22,184 nt of DNA, from positions 1 through 22,184 of the forward strand of contig JAFTSR010000082.1 of the NCBI GenBank assembly GCA_017467225.1, written 5' to 3'. The position numbers were made by a program, and so were the translations under genes. This DNA comes from Clostridia bacterium (lineage in GTDB: Bacteria; Bacillota_A; Clostridia; Oscillospirales; CAG-272). Positions 16,935 to 22,184 of the stretch are shown in pieces. A model generated the notes under the pieces. It made no database searches. It was not told the DNA's origin and was given only the letters and a program-made list of their open reading frames with translations. Position 1 is the first letter of the stretch. Every line of letters begins with the position of its first letter.

Positions 16935-17501
16935 ATGAATTATTATGGATATGATCCTATGCTTTGGTATCAAACAAAGCGTACAGGATTACACGTTGGC
17001 GTTGTGATGTTTGCGGCGTGTTCATTGATCGATTTGTTCCTCTATATCACGAATTTCTCCCACTTTTGGGTTTCTGCTGCTATTCCGCGTTATCTGCCCA
17101 TGTATGGAACGCTTTTAGATGATGCTTTTCAATTTTACTTTGGCGTTTTCGGTGTAATAGGTGTCGTACTGTCTTTTATATATGTTGCAGGAATATTGTA
17201 TTCTTGGTGGAATTCCAAAAAGAAGGGCGGAAAGTATATAGGGACAATCATACTTTTGAGTTTGGATACTCTTGTGTTGTTGCTTGTAATGCTGGATGCC
17301 GCTTTGGTTGATCCAACGGATTTTGTATGGTATTTTCTGCTGGATATCATGTTTCAATTTGTGATCTTATTTGTGGTATTCAGCGGTATACACGCTAACA
17401 AAAAATTGGCGGCACTTGTTGCTGCGGCGGTGAAAGAACGTGAGCACATGGGAATAGAAGAAGATATTGAAAACGCCGATGAGGATGACAGCGCTTGCTA
17501 A
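16935..17501 (+). CDS. Four-helix membrane protein, unknown function
   Basis: I do not recognise this 188-residue protein. It has four predicted transmembrane helices near 19-39, 67-90, 101-123 and 130-151, a KKKGGK loop after helix 2, and an acidic C-terminal tail (EEDIENADEDDSAC). The positive-inside rule suggests the loop and both ends are cytoplasmic. The DNA is visibly richer in A/T at third positions than its neighbours, a possible sign of transfer or different expression. AAAGGAGGGAG (16921-16931) precedes the ATG, and a strong terminator follows. It may be co-transcribed with the URO-D-like gene 25 bp upstream. Confidence 0.75.
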   Translation: MNYYGYDPMLWYQTKRTGLHVGVVMFAACSLIDLFLYITNFSHFWVSAAIPRYLPMYGTLLDDAFQFYFGVFGVIGVVLSFIYVAGILYSWWNSKKKGGKYIGTIILLSLDTLVLLLVMLDAALVDPTDFVWYFLLDIMFQFVILFVVFSGIHANKKLAALVAAAVKEREHMGIEEDIENADEDDSAC

Positions 17502-17518
17502 TCAAAATCTGCATAAAA

Positions 17519-17560
17519 CACCGCGCACTCTCTGCTGAGGGTGCGCGGCGTTGGTTTTTT
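17519..17560 (+). terminator. Intrinsic terminator after the membrane protein gene
   Basis: An 11-bp stem, CCGCGCACTCT (17521-17531) against AGGGTGCGCGG (17538-17548) with one wobble, is followed by CGTTGGTTTTTT. It starts about 18 bp after the stop codon. Confidence 0.9.
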
Positions 17561-17618
17561 GGGGGAAACTTCTTGAAAGAAGTTTCCCCCAAGCCCCTTT
17601 CAAGAACTTGATAAAGGG
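17561..17618. repeat. Palindromic repeat between convergent genes
   Basis: GGGGGAAACTTCTT (17561-17574) pairs perfectly with AAGAAGTTTCCCCC (17577-17590), leaving a 2-nt centre. A second dyad, CCCTTT/AAAGGG (17595-17618), follows, and TTCTTGAAAG (17570-17579) can alternatively pair with CTTTCAAGAA (17598-17607). It ends exactly at the stop codon of the minus-strand gene and probably also terminates that gene. The style resembles the element at 20969-21021. Confidence 0.75.
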
Positions 17619-18056
17619 TTATTGAGTGAAATCAATGTCGTAGCGCGTCCCGTGGGAAAACAGCACGCCACTTGTCAGACGGATACGGAGGATGATGGTG
17701 TTGGGATCGCTCTCGTCACTGTGGCCGTTGTCATACCACTCGGCAAAGGCGGTGCGCAGCTTGTCAGCCAGGTCTGCGTTCTCGGGGGCGAGGATGTGTC
17801 CCATGCTCTCGCCAAGCCCCTGTGCGGTGAACCAATCGCCGCAGATTGCGATCTGGGGATTGGTTTGGAGCTGCTGCATCTTGTTTGACAGCGCATTGGT
17901 GATGACGTAAAAGCTGCCGTCCTCATAGTAGGTATTGACGGCGCGGACATAGGGCGTGTGGTCGCACTCGGTGGCGATGGCGATCAGATTGTCGTGACCG
18001 AAGCGGCGGTCCATCAGCTCGCGGACGATCTCGTTTTGTGTAAATGTGGTTTGCAT
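17619..18056 (-). CDS. Pyridoxamine 5'-phosphate oxidase-like flavin-binding protein
   Basis: Predicted 145-residue split-barrel protein of the PNPOx-like superfamily (general stress protein 26 type), expected to bind FMN or F420-like flavins as a dimer. Visible pattern: IAIATECDHTPYVRAVNTYY near 25-44, then YVITNALSNKMQQLQTNPQI with the family's T...SxK...NP signature, then GDWFTAQGLG. It is too short and too divergent to be the vitamin B6 enzyme PdxH, so a redox or detoxification role is likely but unassigned. GAAAGGAAG (18062-18070) precedes the ATG. It is transcribed divergently from a small XRE regulator that may control it. Confidence 0.83.
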   Translation of the reverse strand: MQTTFTQNEIVRELMDRRFGHDNLIAIATECDHTPYVRAVNTYYEDGSFYVITNALSNKMQQLQTNPQIAICGDWFTAQGLGESMGHILAPENADLADKLRTAFAEWYDNGHSDESDPNTIILRIRLTSGVLFSHGTRYDIDFTQ

Positions 18057-18136
18057 GTGCTTCTTTCCTTTCGCTCTGGGAATTTTTTCTGCCTCTGTGC
18101 GCGATATGTGACTATTATAGCACGGCAGTGCTTAAT

Positions 18137-18165
18137 ATTATAACACAAATGTATTCAAATGTCAA
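18137..18165 (-). promoter_or_regulatory. Sigma-A promoter for the PNPOx-like gene
   Basis: On the minus strand a perfect TTGACA (18165-18160) and a perfect TATAAT (18142-18137) are 17 bp apart. A 5-bp palindrome, AGCAC-GGCA-GTGCT (18119-18132), covers the expected start point. A second, extended -10 (TGCTATAAT) lies at 18122-18114. The full-consensus promoter suggests strong expression unless repressed. Confidence 0.85.
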
Positions 18166-18191
18166 CATATATATTCAAATAAATGTGAATA
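18152..18191. promoter_or_regulatory. Candidate operator repeats between divergent promoters
   Basis: TATTCAAAT occurs at 18152-18160 and again at 18172-18180, exactly 20 bp (about two helical turns) apart. An inverted half-site, TGAATA (18186-18191), forms a dyad with the second copy. The first copy abuts the -35 of the minus-strand promoter. The second covers the -35 of the plus-strand promoter. Binding by the neighbouring XRE protein is inference. Confidence 0.5.
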
Positions 18192-18203
18192 ATACATTAT
18201 AAT
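18174..18203 (+). promoter_or_regulatory. Promoter for the XRE regulator gene
   Basis: A perfect TATAAT (18198-18203) with a weak TTCAAA (18174-18179) at 18-bp spacing. The -35 lies within the repeated TATTCAAAT motif, compatible with autoregulation. Confidence 0.6.
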
Positions 18204-18238
18204 AGAGCCACGATGATAAGCACAGCGGAGGTATGAAC

Positions 18239-18469
18239 ATGTTGGATGCGATCGTGGTAGGAAAGGTCATACAGAAAAGCAGAGAAAGGCGGGGGTTGTC
18301 GCAGGAGGTAGTTAGTGGCTTAGCCGGCATTGGGCGCACGCACCTGAGTGCGATTGAGCGCGGTGAGCGTAAGCCGACGCTGGATACGTTCTATCGGCTG
18401 GCGCTGGCCATGGATATGGCGCCGAGCGCTCTGCTTAAAGAAATCGAGGACAGTGTTGAAAAAAGTTGA
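18239..18469 (+). CDS. Small XRE-family transcriptional regulator
   Basis: Predicted 76-residue protein made almost entirely of one helix-turn-helix domain: VIQKSRERRGLSQEVVSGLA, then IGRTHLSAIERGERKPTLDT with the recognition helix, then FYRLALAMDMAPSALLKEIE. The size and the RxxxGLSQE...SxIERG pattern are typical of stand-alone repressors of the XRE/Cro type. The ATG at 18239 is preferred over 18233, since GGAGG (18227-18231) would otherwise be only one base from the start. It is divergent from the flavoprotein gene with repeated sites between them, so it likely regulates itself and that gene. Confidence 0.9.
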   Translation: MLDAIVVGKVIQKSRERRGLSQEVVSGLAGIGRTHLSAIERGERKPTLDTFYRLALAMDMAPSALLKEIEDSVEKS

Positions 18470-18551
18470 TGCAGGAGTTTGATTATCAGCAACGGGCTGG
18501 GCGTGGTATTATTTTCTAAATCGCGCGTCCGGGGCCCTTTTACCCACTTGC

Positions 18552-18572
18552 AAAGCGGGAGCGCCGCTTTTT
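18552..18572 (+). terminator. Weak terminator-like hairpin after the XRE gene
   Basis: AAAGCGG (18552-18558) pairs with CCGCTTT (18564-18570), with loop GAGCG and a T run of five that begins in the stem. It lies about 80 bp after the XRE stop. Short stem, so moderate support only. Confidence 0.45.
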
Positions 18573-18764
18573 CGCATTGTGCAAAACGCTGATTTTATTT
18601 GTGCAAACTGCTGAATTTTCAAAAAACAACAGGCGCGGCGGACGTGCGGCGGCGTTGGTGCGTGTCGGCTTTTTCCGAAAAATACGCCAAAAAAATATGC
18701 AGCTTTCGCCAAAATTTCTGTAAGATTTTTTGATATAATATTAAGGTTTTTTTCGCAAATACCC

Positions 18765-18793
18765 TTGCAAAAAACGCGCTGTTGTGCTATAAT
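18765..18793 (+). promoter_or_regulatory. Promoter of the ackA-aldolase-aldehyde dehydrogenase operon
   Basis: TTGCAA (18765-18770), 17 bp, perfect TATAAT (18788-18793) preceded by TG to give an extended -10 (TGCTATAAT). The predicted start near 18800 leaves an untranslated leader of about 200 nt before ackA. Confidence 0.8.
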
Positions 18794-18819
18794 ATGTATT
18801 AAGTAGAGGTATAGCCATG

Positions 18820-18883
18820 CCCGGAAGGCGAAAATGCCCAGTTTTTTCCGTCGATGGAGAAAATTGTCTTTTTTTCGCCCGGG
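18820..18883 (+). other. Nested hairpins in the ackA leader
   Basis: CCCGG-AA-GGCGAAAA (18820-18834) can pair with TTTTCGCCCGGG (18872-18883) by bulging the AA. Inside lies a second dyad, TTTTCC-GTCGAT-GGAGAAAA. A U run sits in the descending arm. It starts about 20 nt after the predicted transcription start. It matches no riboswitch class that I recognise, and could be a stabilising or attenuating structure. Confidence 0.4.
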
Positions 18884-19000
18884 AGTGCTGCCCAACGGTT
18901 CCTTCCCACGCCGTGCCACGCTCTGCTGCATCTGTGCTGCAAGGCTCGCAATATGACGGAGATCGAAAACCGAATACAAACAACGGAGGTTTCGCTTTTC

Positions 19001-20197
19001 ATGAAAATTTTGGTCGTAAACGCCGGAAGCTCGTCCCTGAAGTATCAGCTGTTCGACATGGACGAGAACAAGGTGATCGCAAAGGGTAACTGCGAGAAGA
19101 TCGGTATCGGTGGCTTTGTCACCCACAAGCGTCCCGGCAAGGACGATTACAAGGCAGACGTCGAGCTCAAGGATCACGACGATGCCATCAATCTGGTGCT
19201 CAGCCTTCTGACGGATGCAGAGCTGGGCGTTATTGCAAGCGTTGATGAGATCGACGCTATCGGTCACAGAGTTGCACACGGCGGCAAGCTCAAGGAGTCC
19301 ACGCTGGTCAACGATGAAACGCTGGAATATCTGTACTCCATCGTGGGTATCAACCCTCTGCACGGCCCTCCTGCCATCAAGGGCATCGAGGCCTGCCGCA
19401 AGGCCTGCCCCGGCAAGCCCATGGTTTGCGTCTTTGACACCGCATTCCACAGCACCATGGAGCCTGTTTCCTACGTTTATCCCCTGCCTTACGAATATTA
19501 CGAGAAGTTCGGCCTGCGCCGCTACGGCTTCCACGGCACCTCGCACCGCTACGTTGCGAACCGCGTTGCCGAGTTGTGTGGCAAGGACATGGCTGATATG
19601 AAGATCATCACCTGCCATCTGGGTAACGGCTCGTCCATTACCGCTGTCAAGAACGGCAAGGTCGTTGACACCACCATGGGCTTCACGCCCAACGAGGGCG
19701 TTCCGATGGGTACCCGCTGCGGCACCATCGACCCCACCATCGTTCCTTACTTGATGAAGCAGCTGAACGTCACGCCCGACGAGATGGACAACATTCTGAA
19801 CAAGAAGTCCGGTCTGCTCGGCGTATCCGGTGTTTCCAGCGACTGCCGTGAGGTCAACGCTGCTGCCGATGCCGGTAACGAGCGTGCAAAGCTGGCGATC
19901 GATCAGCTGATCCACTACACCAAGAAGATCATCGGCTCCTTTGTTGCCGAGATGAACGGCGTGGATGCCATCGTCTTCACCGCAGGTATCGGTGAGAACG
20001 ACCGCAAGCTGCGCGCAGACATCTGCCGCGATATGGACGCTGTCGGTATCGTGATGGACGAGGCGGTCAACGCTGAGTGTCCTCGCGGCACGGCGTGTGA
20101 CCTGACCGGCGAGGGTTCTCGCGCAAAGGTCTTTGTCATCCCGACCGACGAGGAGTATATGATCGCTCTGGATACCCAGAAGATCGCAAATGCGTGA
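19001..20197 (+). CDS. ackA: Acetate kinase
   Basis: Predicted 398-residue ASKHA-fold kinase that converts acetyl phosphate and ADP to acetate and ATP; propionyl phosphate may also be used. All key residues known from Methanosarcina AckA are present at nearly the same positions: N7 in VNAGSSS, R90 in GHRVAHGG, D146 in FDTAFH, H178 in GFHGTSH, the HLGNGSS phosphate loop, R239 in GTRCGTIDP and E384 in PTDEEY. ATG 19001 follows GGAGG (18985-18989). The aldolase gene starts 27 bp downstream and the CoA-acylating aldehyde dehydrogenase after that. The kinase therefore probably makes ATP from the acyl phosphate produced by that pathway. No encapsulation peptide is seen. Confidence 0.96.
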   Translation: MKILVVNAGSSSLKYQLFDMDENKVIAKGNCEKIGIGGFVTHKRPGKDDYKADVELKDHDDAINLVLSLLTDAELGVIASVDEIDAIGHRVAHGGKLKESTLVNDETLEYLYSIVGINPLHGPPAIKGIEACRKACPGKPMVCVFDTAFHSTMEPVSYVYPLPYEYYEKFGLRRYGFHGTSHRYVANRVAELCGKDMADMKIITCHLGNGSSITAVKNGKVVDTTMGFTPNEGVPMGTRCGTIDPTIVPYLMKQLNVTPDEMDNILNKKSGLLGVSGVSSDCREVNAAADAGNERAKLAIDQLIHYTKKIIGSFVAEMNGVDAIVFTAGIGENDRKLRADICRDMDAVGIVMDEAVNAECPRGTACDLTGEGSRAKVFVIPTDEEYMIALDTQKIANA

Positions 20198-20224
20198 TCG
20201 CGCTGAATAAACGAGGTAAAACCT

Positions 20225-20956
20225 ATGCCTAATCTGTTTGAAATCAAAAAGCAGATCGTTGAGGTTGGCAAGCTGATGTATGAGAAGGGCCTGGTCATCG
20301 CCAAGCACGGCAACATCTCCTATAAGATCAACGACAACGAGTATATCTGCACCCCCGGCGGACTTTGCAAGGCGTTTCTGACGCCTGACAAGTTGGTTCG
20401 CGTCAACGCCAAGGGCGAGTCCTTGGAGCCCGGCAAGAAGCCGACCTCCGAGATCAAGATGCACATCGCCATCTACGCGCTGCGTCCTGAGATCAACTGC
20501 ATCGTTCACGCGCAGCCGGCTGCCACGACCGCGTTTGCCATTTCTGACATCGATGCTGCCAAGTTTGTGCTGCCCGGTGATAAGAAGGCGTACTTCGGTT
20601 ACGTTCCCGCCGCTGCTTACGACAAGTCCAACCACGACGCCAACACGCTTGCGCAGTACATGAGCGATAAGTCCCAGCTGGCTTACGTCTTCCACGGCGA
20701 CTCTTCGCTGTCCCTGGGTGATACGCTGTACAACGCATTTGATGCTGTTGAGTCGTTGGAGCACTACTGCAAGGTCAGCATCTATGCCCGTGCACTCAAC
20801 GCCATCGAGGGCGAGCCGATCTGCCGCTGCGCGCAGCAGAAGGCTGCACAGGCTCCCGTCGCTCCCGCACAGAGCCACGCTACTGTGGCCGGCGAGCCGG
20901 AAGAGGCTGAGGTCAACGAGGTCATCCGCCGCGTCATTGCGGAGCTGAATCGATAA
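20225..20956 (+). CDS. Class II aldolase (fuculose/rhamnulose-1-phosphate type), probable BMC cargo
   Basis: Predicted 243-residue class II aldolase/adducin-fold enzyme, most like L-fuculose-1-phosphate aldolase, which would yield dihydroxyacetone phosphate and lactaldehyde. Visible motifs: AKHGNISYK (27-35), CTPGG (42-46), TSEIKMH with the presumed catalytic Glu76, IVHAQP (93-98) and FHGDSSLSLG with His157. The usual zinc pair H-x-H reads H95-A-Q97, so one metal ligand is changed to Gln. After the fold, residues about 203-226 are an Ala/Pro-rich linker. Residues 227-243 (EAEVNEVIRRVIAELNR) form an amphipathic helix typical of encapsulation peptides in bacterial microcompartment enzymes. GAGGT (20213-20217) supports the start. 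An intergenic repeat separates it from the dehydrogenase gene. A catalytically altered homologue remains possible. Confidence 0.85.
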   Translation: MPNLFEIKKQIVEVGKLMYEKGLVIAKHGNISYKINDNEYICTPGGLCKAFLTPDKLVRVNAKGESLEPGKKPTSEIKMHIAIYALRPEINCIVHAQPAATTAFAISDIDAAKFVLPGDKKAYFGYVPAAAYDKSNHDANTLAQYMSDKSQLAYVFHGDSSLSLGDTLYNAFDAVESLEHYCKVSIYARALNAIEGEPICRCAQQKAAQAPVAPAQSHATVAGEPEEAEVNEVIRRVIAELNR

Positions 20957-20968
20957 AACGATGGGAAG

Positions 20969-21021
20969 TTGGGGCTCCGCCCCAAGCCCCGCCAAAAACC
21001 TTTTTGGAAAAAGGTTTTTGG
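20969..21021. repeat. Palindromic repeat inside the ackA operon
   Basis: Two hairpins: TTGGGGC-TCC-GCCCCAA (20969-20985) and a perfect 14-bp dyad, CCAAAAACCTTTTT / AAAAAGGTTTTTGG (20992-21021), with a 2-nt centre. It closely resembles the palindrome at 17561-17618 in build. It lies between the aldolase stop and the dehydrogenase start and could partly terminate transcription or fix mRNA ends within the operon. Confidence 0.75.
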
Positions 21022-21064
21022 ATTTCCAAAAACTTTGTAAACAATGTTTGTAAAGGAGAATACA

Positions 21065-22184
21065 ATGGCAATCAATTGGACCGAGGCGCAGATCAACGAG
21101 ATCGTTGGTGCTGTGCTCAAGGAGCTCGGCACCGAGAAGAAGGCTTGTGTTGCAGGAAACTGGAGCTCTACGGAGTACTGTGGCCGCAAGCTGATCGGTA
21201 TCTATGCCGACATGAATGATGCTATCGCTGCTGCGAACGAAGGCTACAAGGCTGTTCGCGCAATGTCGGTGGCACAAAGAGAAAAGCTGATTACCGCCAT
21301 CCGTGCTCTGACCCGCGAGGAGGCTCCCATTATGGCAGCGCTCGGCGTAGCAGAGACCAAGATGGGTCGCGTGGATCACAAGACCGCAAAGCATATGCTG
21401 GTGGCTGACAAGACCCCCGGCACCGAGGATATCAAGGCTGAGGCCATCACCGGTGACGACGGTCTGACGCTGACCGAGATGGCACCCTTCGGTGTGGTCG
21501 GCAGCATCACTCCCTCCACCAACCCCTCCGAGACTGTTATCTGTAACAGCATCGGTATGATCGCTGCCGGCAACGGCGTGGTGTTCAATCCTCACCCCAA
21601 TGCGATCTCCACCTCCAACTACGCAGTTGACCTGGTTAACCGTGCGTGCGCCAGCGTAGGCGGTCCCCGTGTGCTGGTGGCATCGGTGGTCAAGCCCACC
21701 ATGGAGACCGCGCAGGTGATGTACAAGTCTCCGCTGATCCGTCTGCTGGTCTGCACCGGTGGTCCCGGCGTTGTCAAGGCGGTTCTGTCCTCCGGTAAGA
21801 AGGCGATCGGCGCAGGCGCCGGCAACCCCCCTGTTATCGTGGACGACACCGCAGATATCGCAAAGGCTGCCAAGGACATCATCGACGGCTGTAACTTCGA
21901 CAACAAACTCCCCTGCATCTCAGAGAAGGAAGTCTTCGTGTTCAACAACGTTGCTGACGAGCTGATCAGCGGCATGATGAAGCACGGCTGCTACAAGCTG
22001 ACCCGTCAGCAGGCTGACGCTTTGGCCGACATCGTTCTGGACAAGGTCAAGGACGACAAGGGCAACGTCATCAAGCGCGTGGTCAACCGTGACTGCGTCG
22101 GCCGTGACGCCAAGGTGCTGCTCGCCAAGATGGGCATCACGGTTGGCGACGACATCCGCTGCATCATCGCAGAGGTTCCCTTCG
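21065..22184 (+). CDS. CoA-acylating aldehyde dehydrogenase, PduP/EutE-like BMC cargo (3' end cut off)
   Basis: The first 373 codons of an aldehyde dehydrogenase-superfamily enzyme that converts an aldehyde (propionaldehyde, acetaldehyde or similar) plus CoA and NAD+ to acyl-CoA. Residues 4-22 (NWTEAQINEIVGAVLKELG) form an amphipathic helix, the usual N-terminal encapsulation peptide of microcompartment PduP/EutE enzymes. Residues 23-30 look like a linker into the dehydrogenase fold. Visible motifs: APFGVVGSITPSTNPSET (140-157), CTGGPGVVKAV (230-240), GAGAGNPPVIVD (249-260) and the catalytic Cys284 in FDNKLPCISEKEV. ATG 21065 follows AAAGGAG (21052-21058). The window ends inside the frame. 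The usual family length is about 460-500 residues, so about 90-120 are missing. Confidence 0.93.
   Translation, partial: MAINWTEAQINEIVGAVLKELGTEKKACVAGNWSSTEYCGRKLIGIYADMNDAIAAANEGYKAVRAMSVAQREKLITAIRALTREEAPIMAALGVAETKMGRVDHKTAKHMLVADKTPGTEDIKAEAITGDDGLTLTEMAPFGVVGSITPSTNPSETVICNSIGMIAAGNGVVFNPHPNAISTSNYAVDLVNRACASVGGPRVLVASVVKPTMETAQVMYKSPLIRLLVCTGGPGVVKAVLSSGKKAIGAGAGNPPVIVDDTADIAKAAKDIIDGCNFDNKLPCISEKEVFVFNNVADELISGMMKHGCYKLTRQQADALADIVLDKVKDDKGNVIKRVVNRDCVGRDAKVLLAKMGITVGDDIRCIIAEVPF

Larger units (their letters stand above)
18470..19000 (+). other. Non-coding region between the XRE gene and ackA
   Basis: A 531-bp gap with no credible gene. It holds a weak terminator-like hairpin AAAGCGG/CCGCTTT plus T5 (18552-18572), a GC-rich patch around 18640-18660, A/T runs, the ackA promoter (18765-18793) and a structured leader of about 200 nt. 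A minus-strand open frame crosses it but is a shadow of the coding sequence downstream. Confidence 0.7.

Noticed and set aside
17619..18056. Annotation as pyridoxine 5'-phosphate oxidase PdxH
   Set aside because: Only 145 residues and lacking the PdxH C-terminal region; the broader PNPOx-like superfamily is as far as the sequence supports.
18734..18739. TATAAT at 18734 as the ackA promoter
   Set aside because: No -35 at the right distance, whereas 18765-18793 has both elements and an extended -10.
18509..21595. A 1028-codon open frame on the minus strand across ackA, the aldolase and part of the dehydrogenase
   Set aside because: It covers three convincing plus-strand genes and their intergenic signals. 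The translation is low in family-like motifs and changes character in the non-coding gap.

Overview
The window reads as a chromosomal segment of a moderately GC-rich Firmicute, most likely a gut-type member of the Clostridia. This rests on consensus sigma-A promoters with 17-bp spacers, strong AGGAGG-type ribosome binding sites, Firmicute markers (a DUF1836 protein, Mini-ribonuclease III, lipoboxes) and intergenic palindromic repeats of a kind common in Clostridia. The taxonomy is an inference from these features; there is no rRNA gene here.

Layout. Positions 1-434 hold a tRNA-Val(CAC) on the minus strand with its promoter and terminator. Downstream of it lie two identical 94-bp repeats in a 162-bp period, each carrying a degenerate tRNA 3' end. 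Positions 517-3330 are a single-gene unit for a cytoplasmic GH78-type alpha-L-rhamnosidase with its own promoter and terminator. Positions 3482-14140 are one long unit encoding four tandem paralogous lipoproteins of about 850-880 residues. Each has a lipobox signal peptide, an acidic linker, an N-terminal alpha/beta domain and two consecutive Pectate_lyase_3-like right-handed beta-helix domains. Positions 14172-17560 are a housekeeping-like stretch: DUF1836 regulator, mrnC, a palindromic repeat element, cyclophilin, a URO-D-superfamily enzyme and an AT-richer four-helix membrane protein. Positions 17561-18572 hold a convergent or bidirectional hairpin, a minus-strand PNPOx-like flavoprotein and a divergent small XRE regulator with candidate operators between them. 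From 18765 to the end there is an operon: acetate kinase, a class II aldolase and a CoA-acylating aldehyde dehydrogenase (cut by the window edge).

How it may work together. The aldehyde dehydrogenase has an N-terminal amphipathic helix and the aldolase a C-terminal Ala/Pro linker followed by an amphipathic helix. Both look like bacterial microcompartment (BMC) encapsulation peptides. With acetate kinase next to them, this is probably the left edge of a BMC operon for L-fuculose/L-rhamnulose-1-phosphate breakdown via lactaldehyde, with shell genes expected beyond 22184. The rhamnosidase (inside the cell) and the four surface lipoproteins (outside, possibly binding or cutting a pectin-like glycan) fit a theme of deoxysugar-rich plant polysaccharide use. 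That link is inference from proximity. The least-described object in the window is the four-gene array of double-beta-helix lipoproteins.
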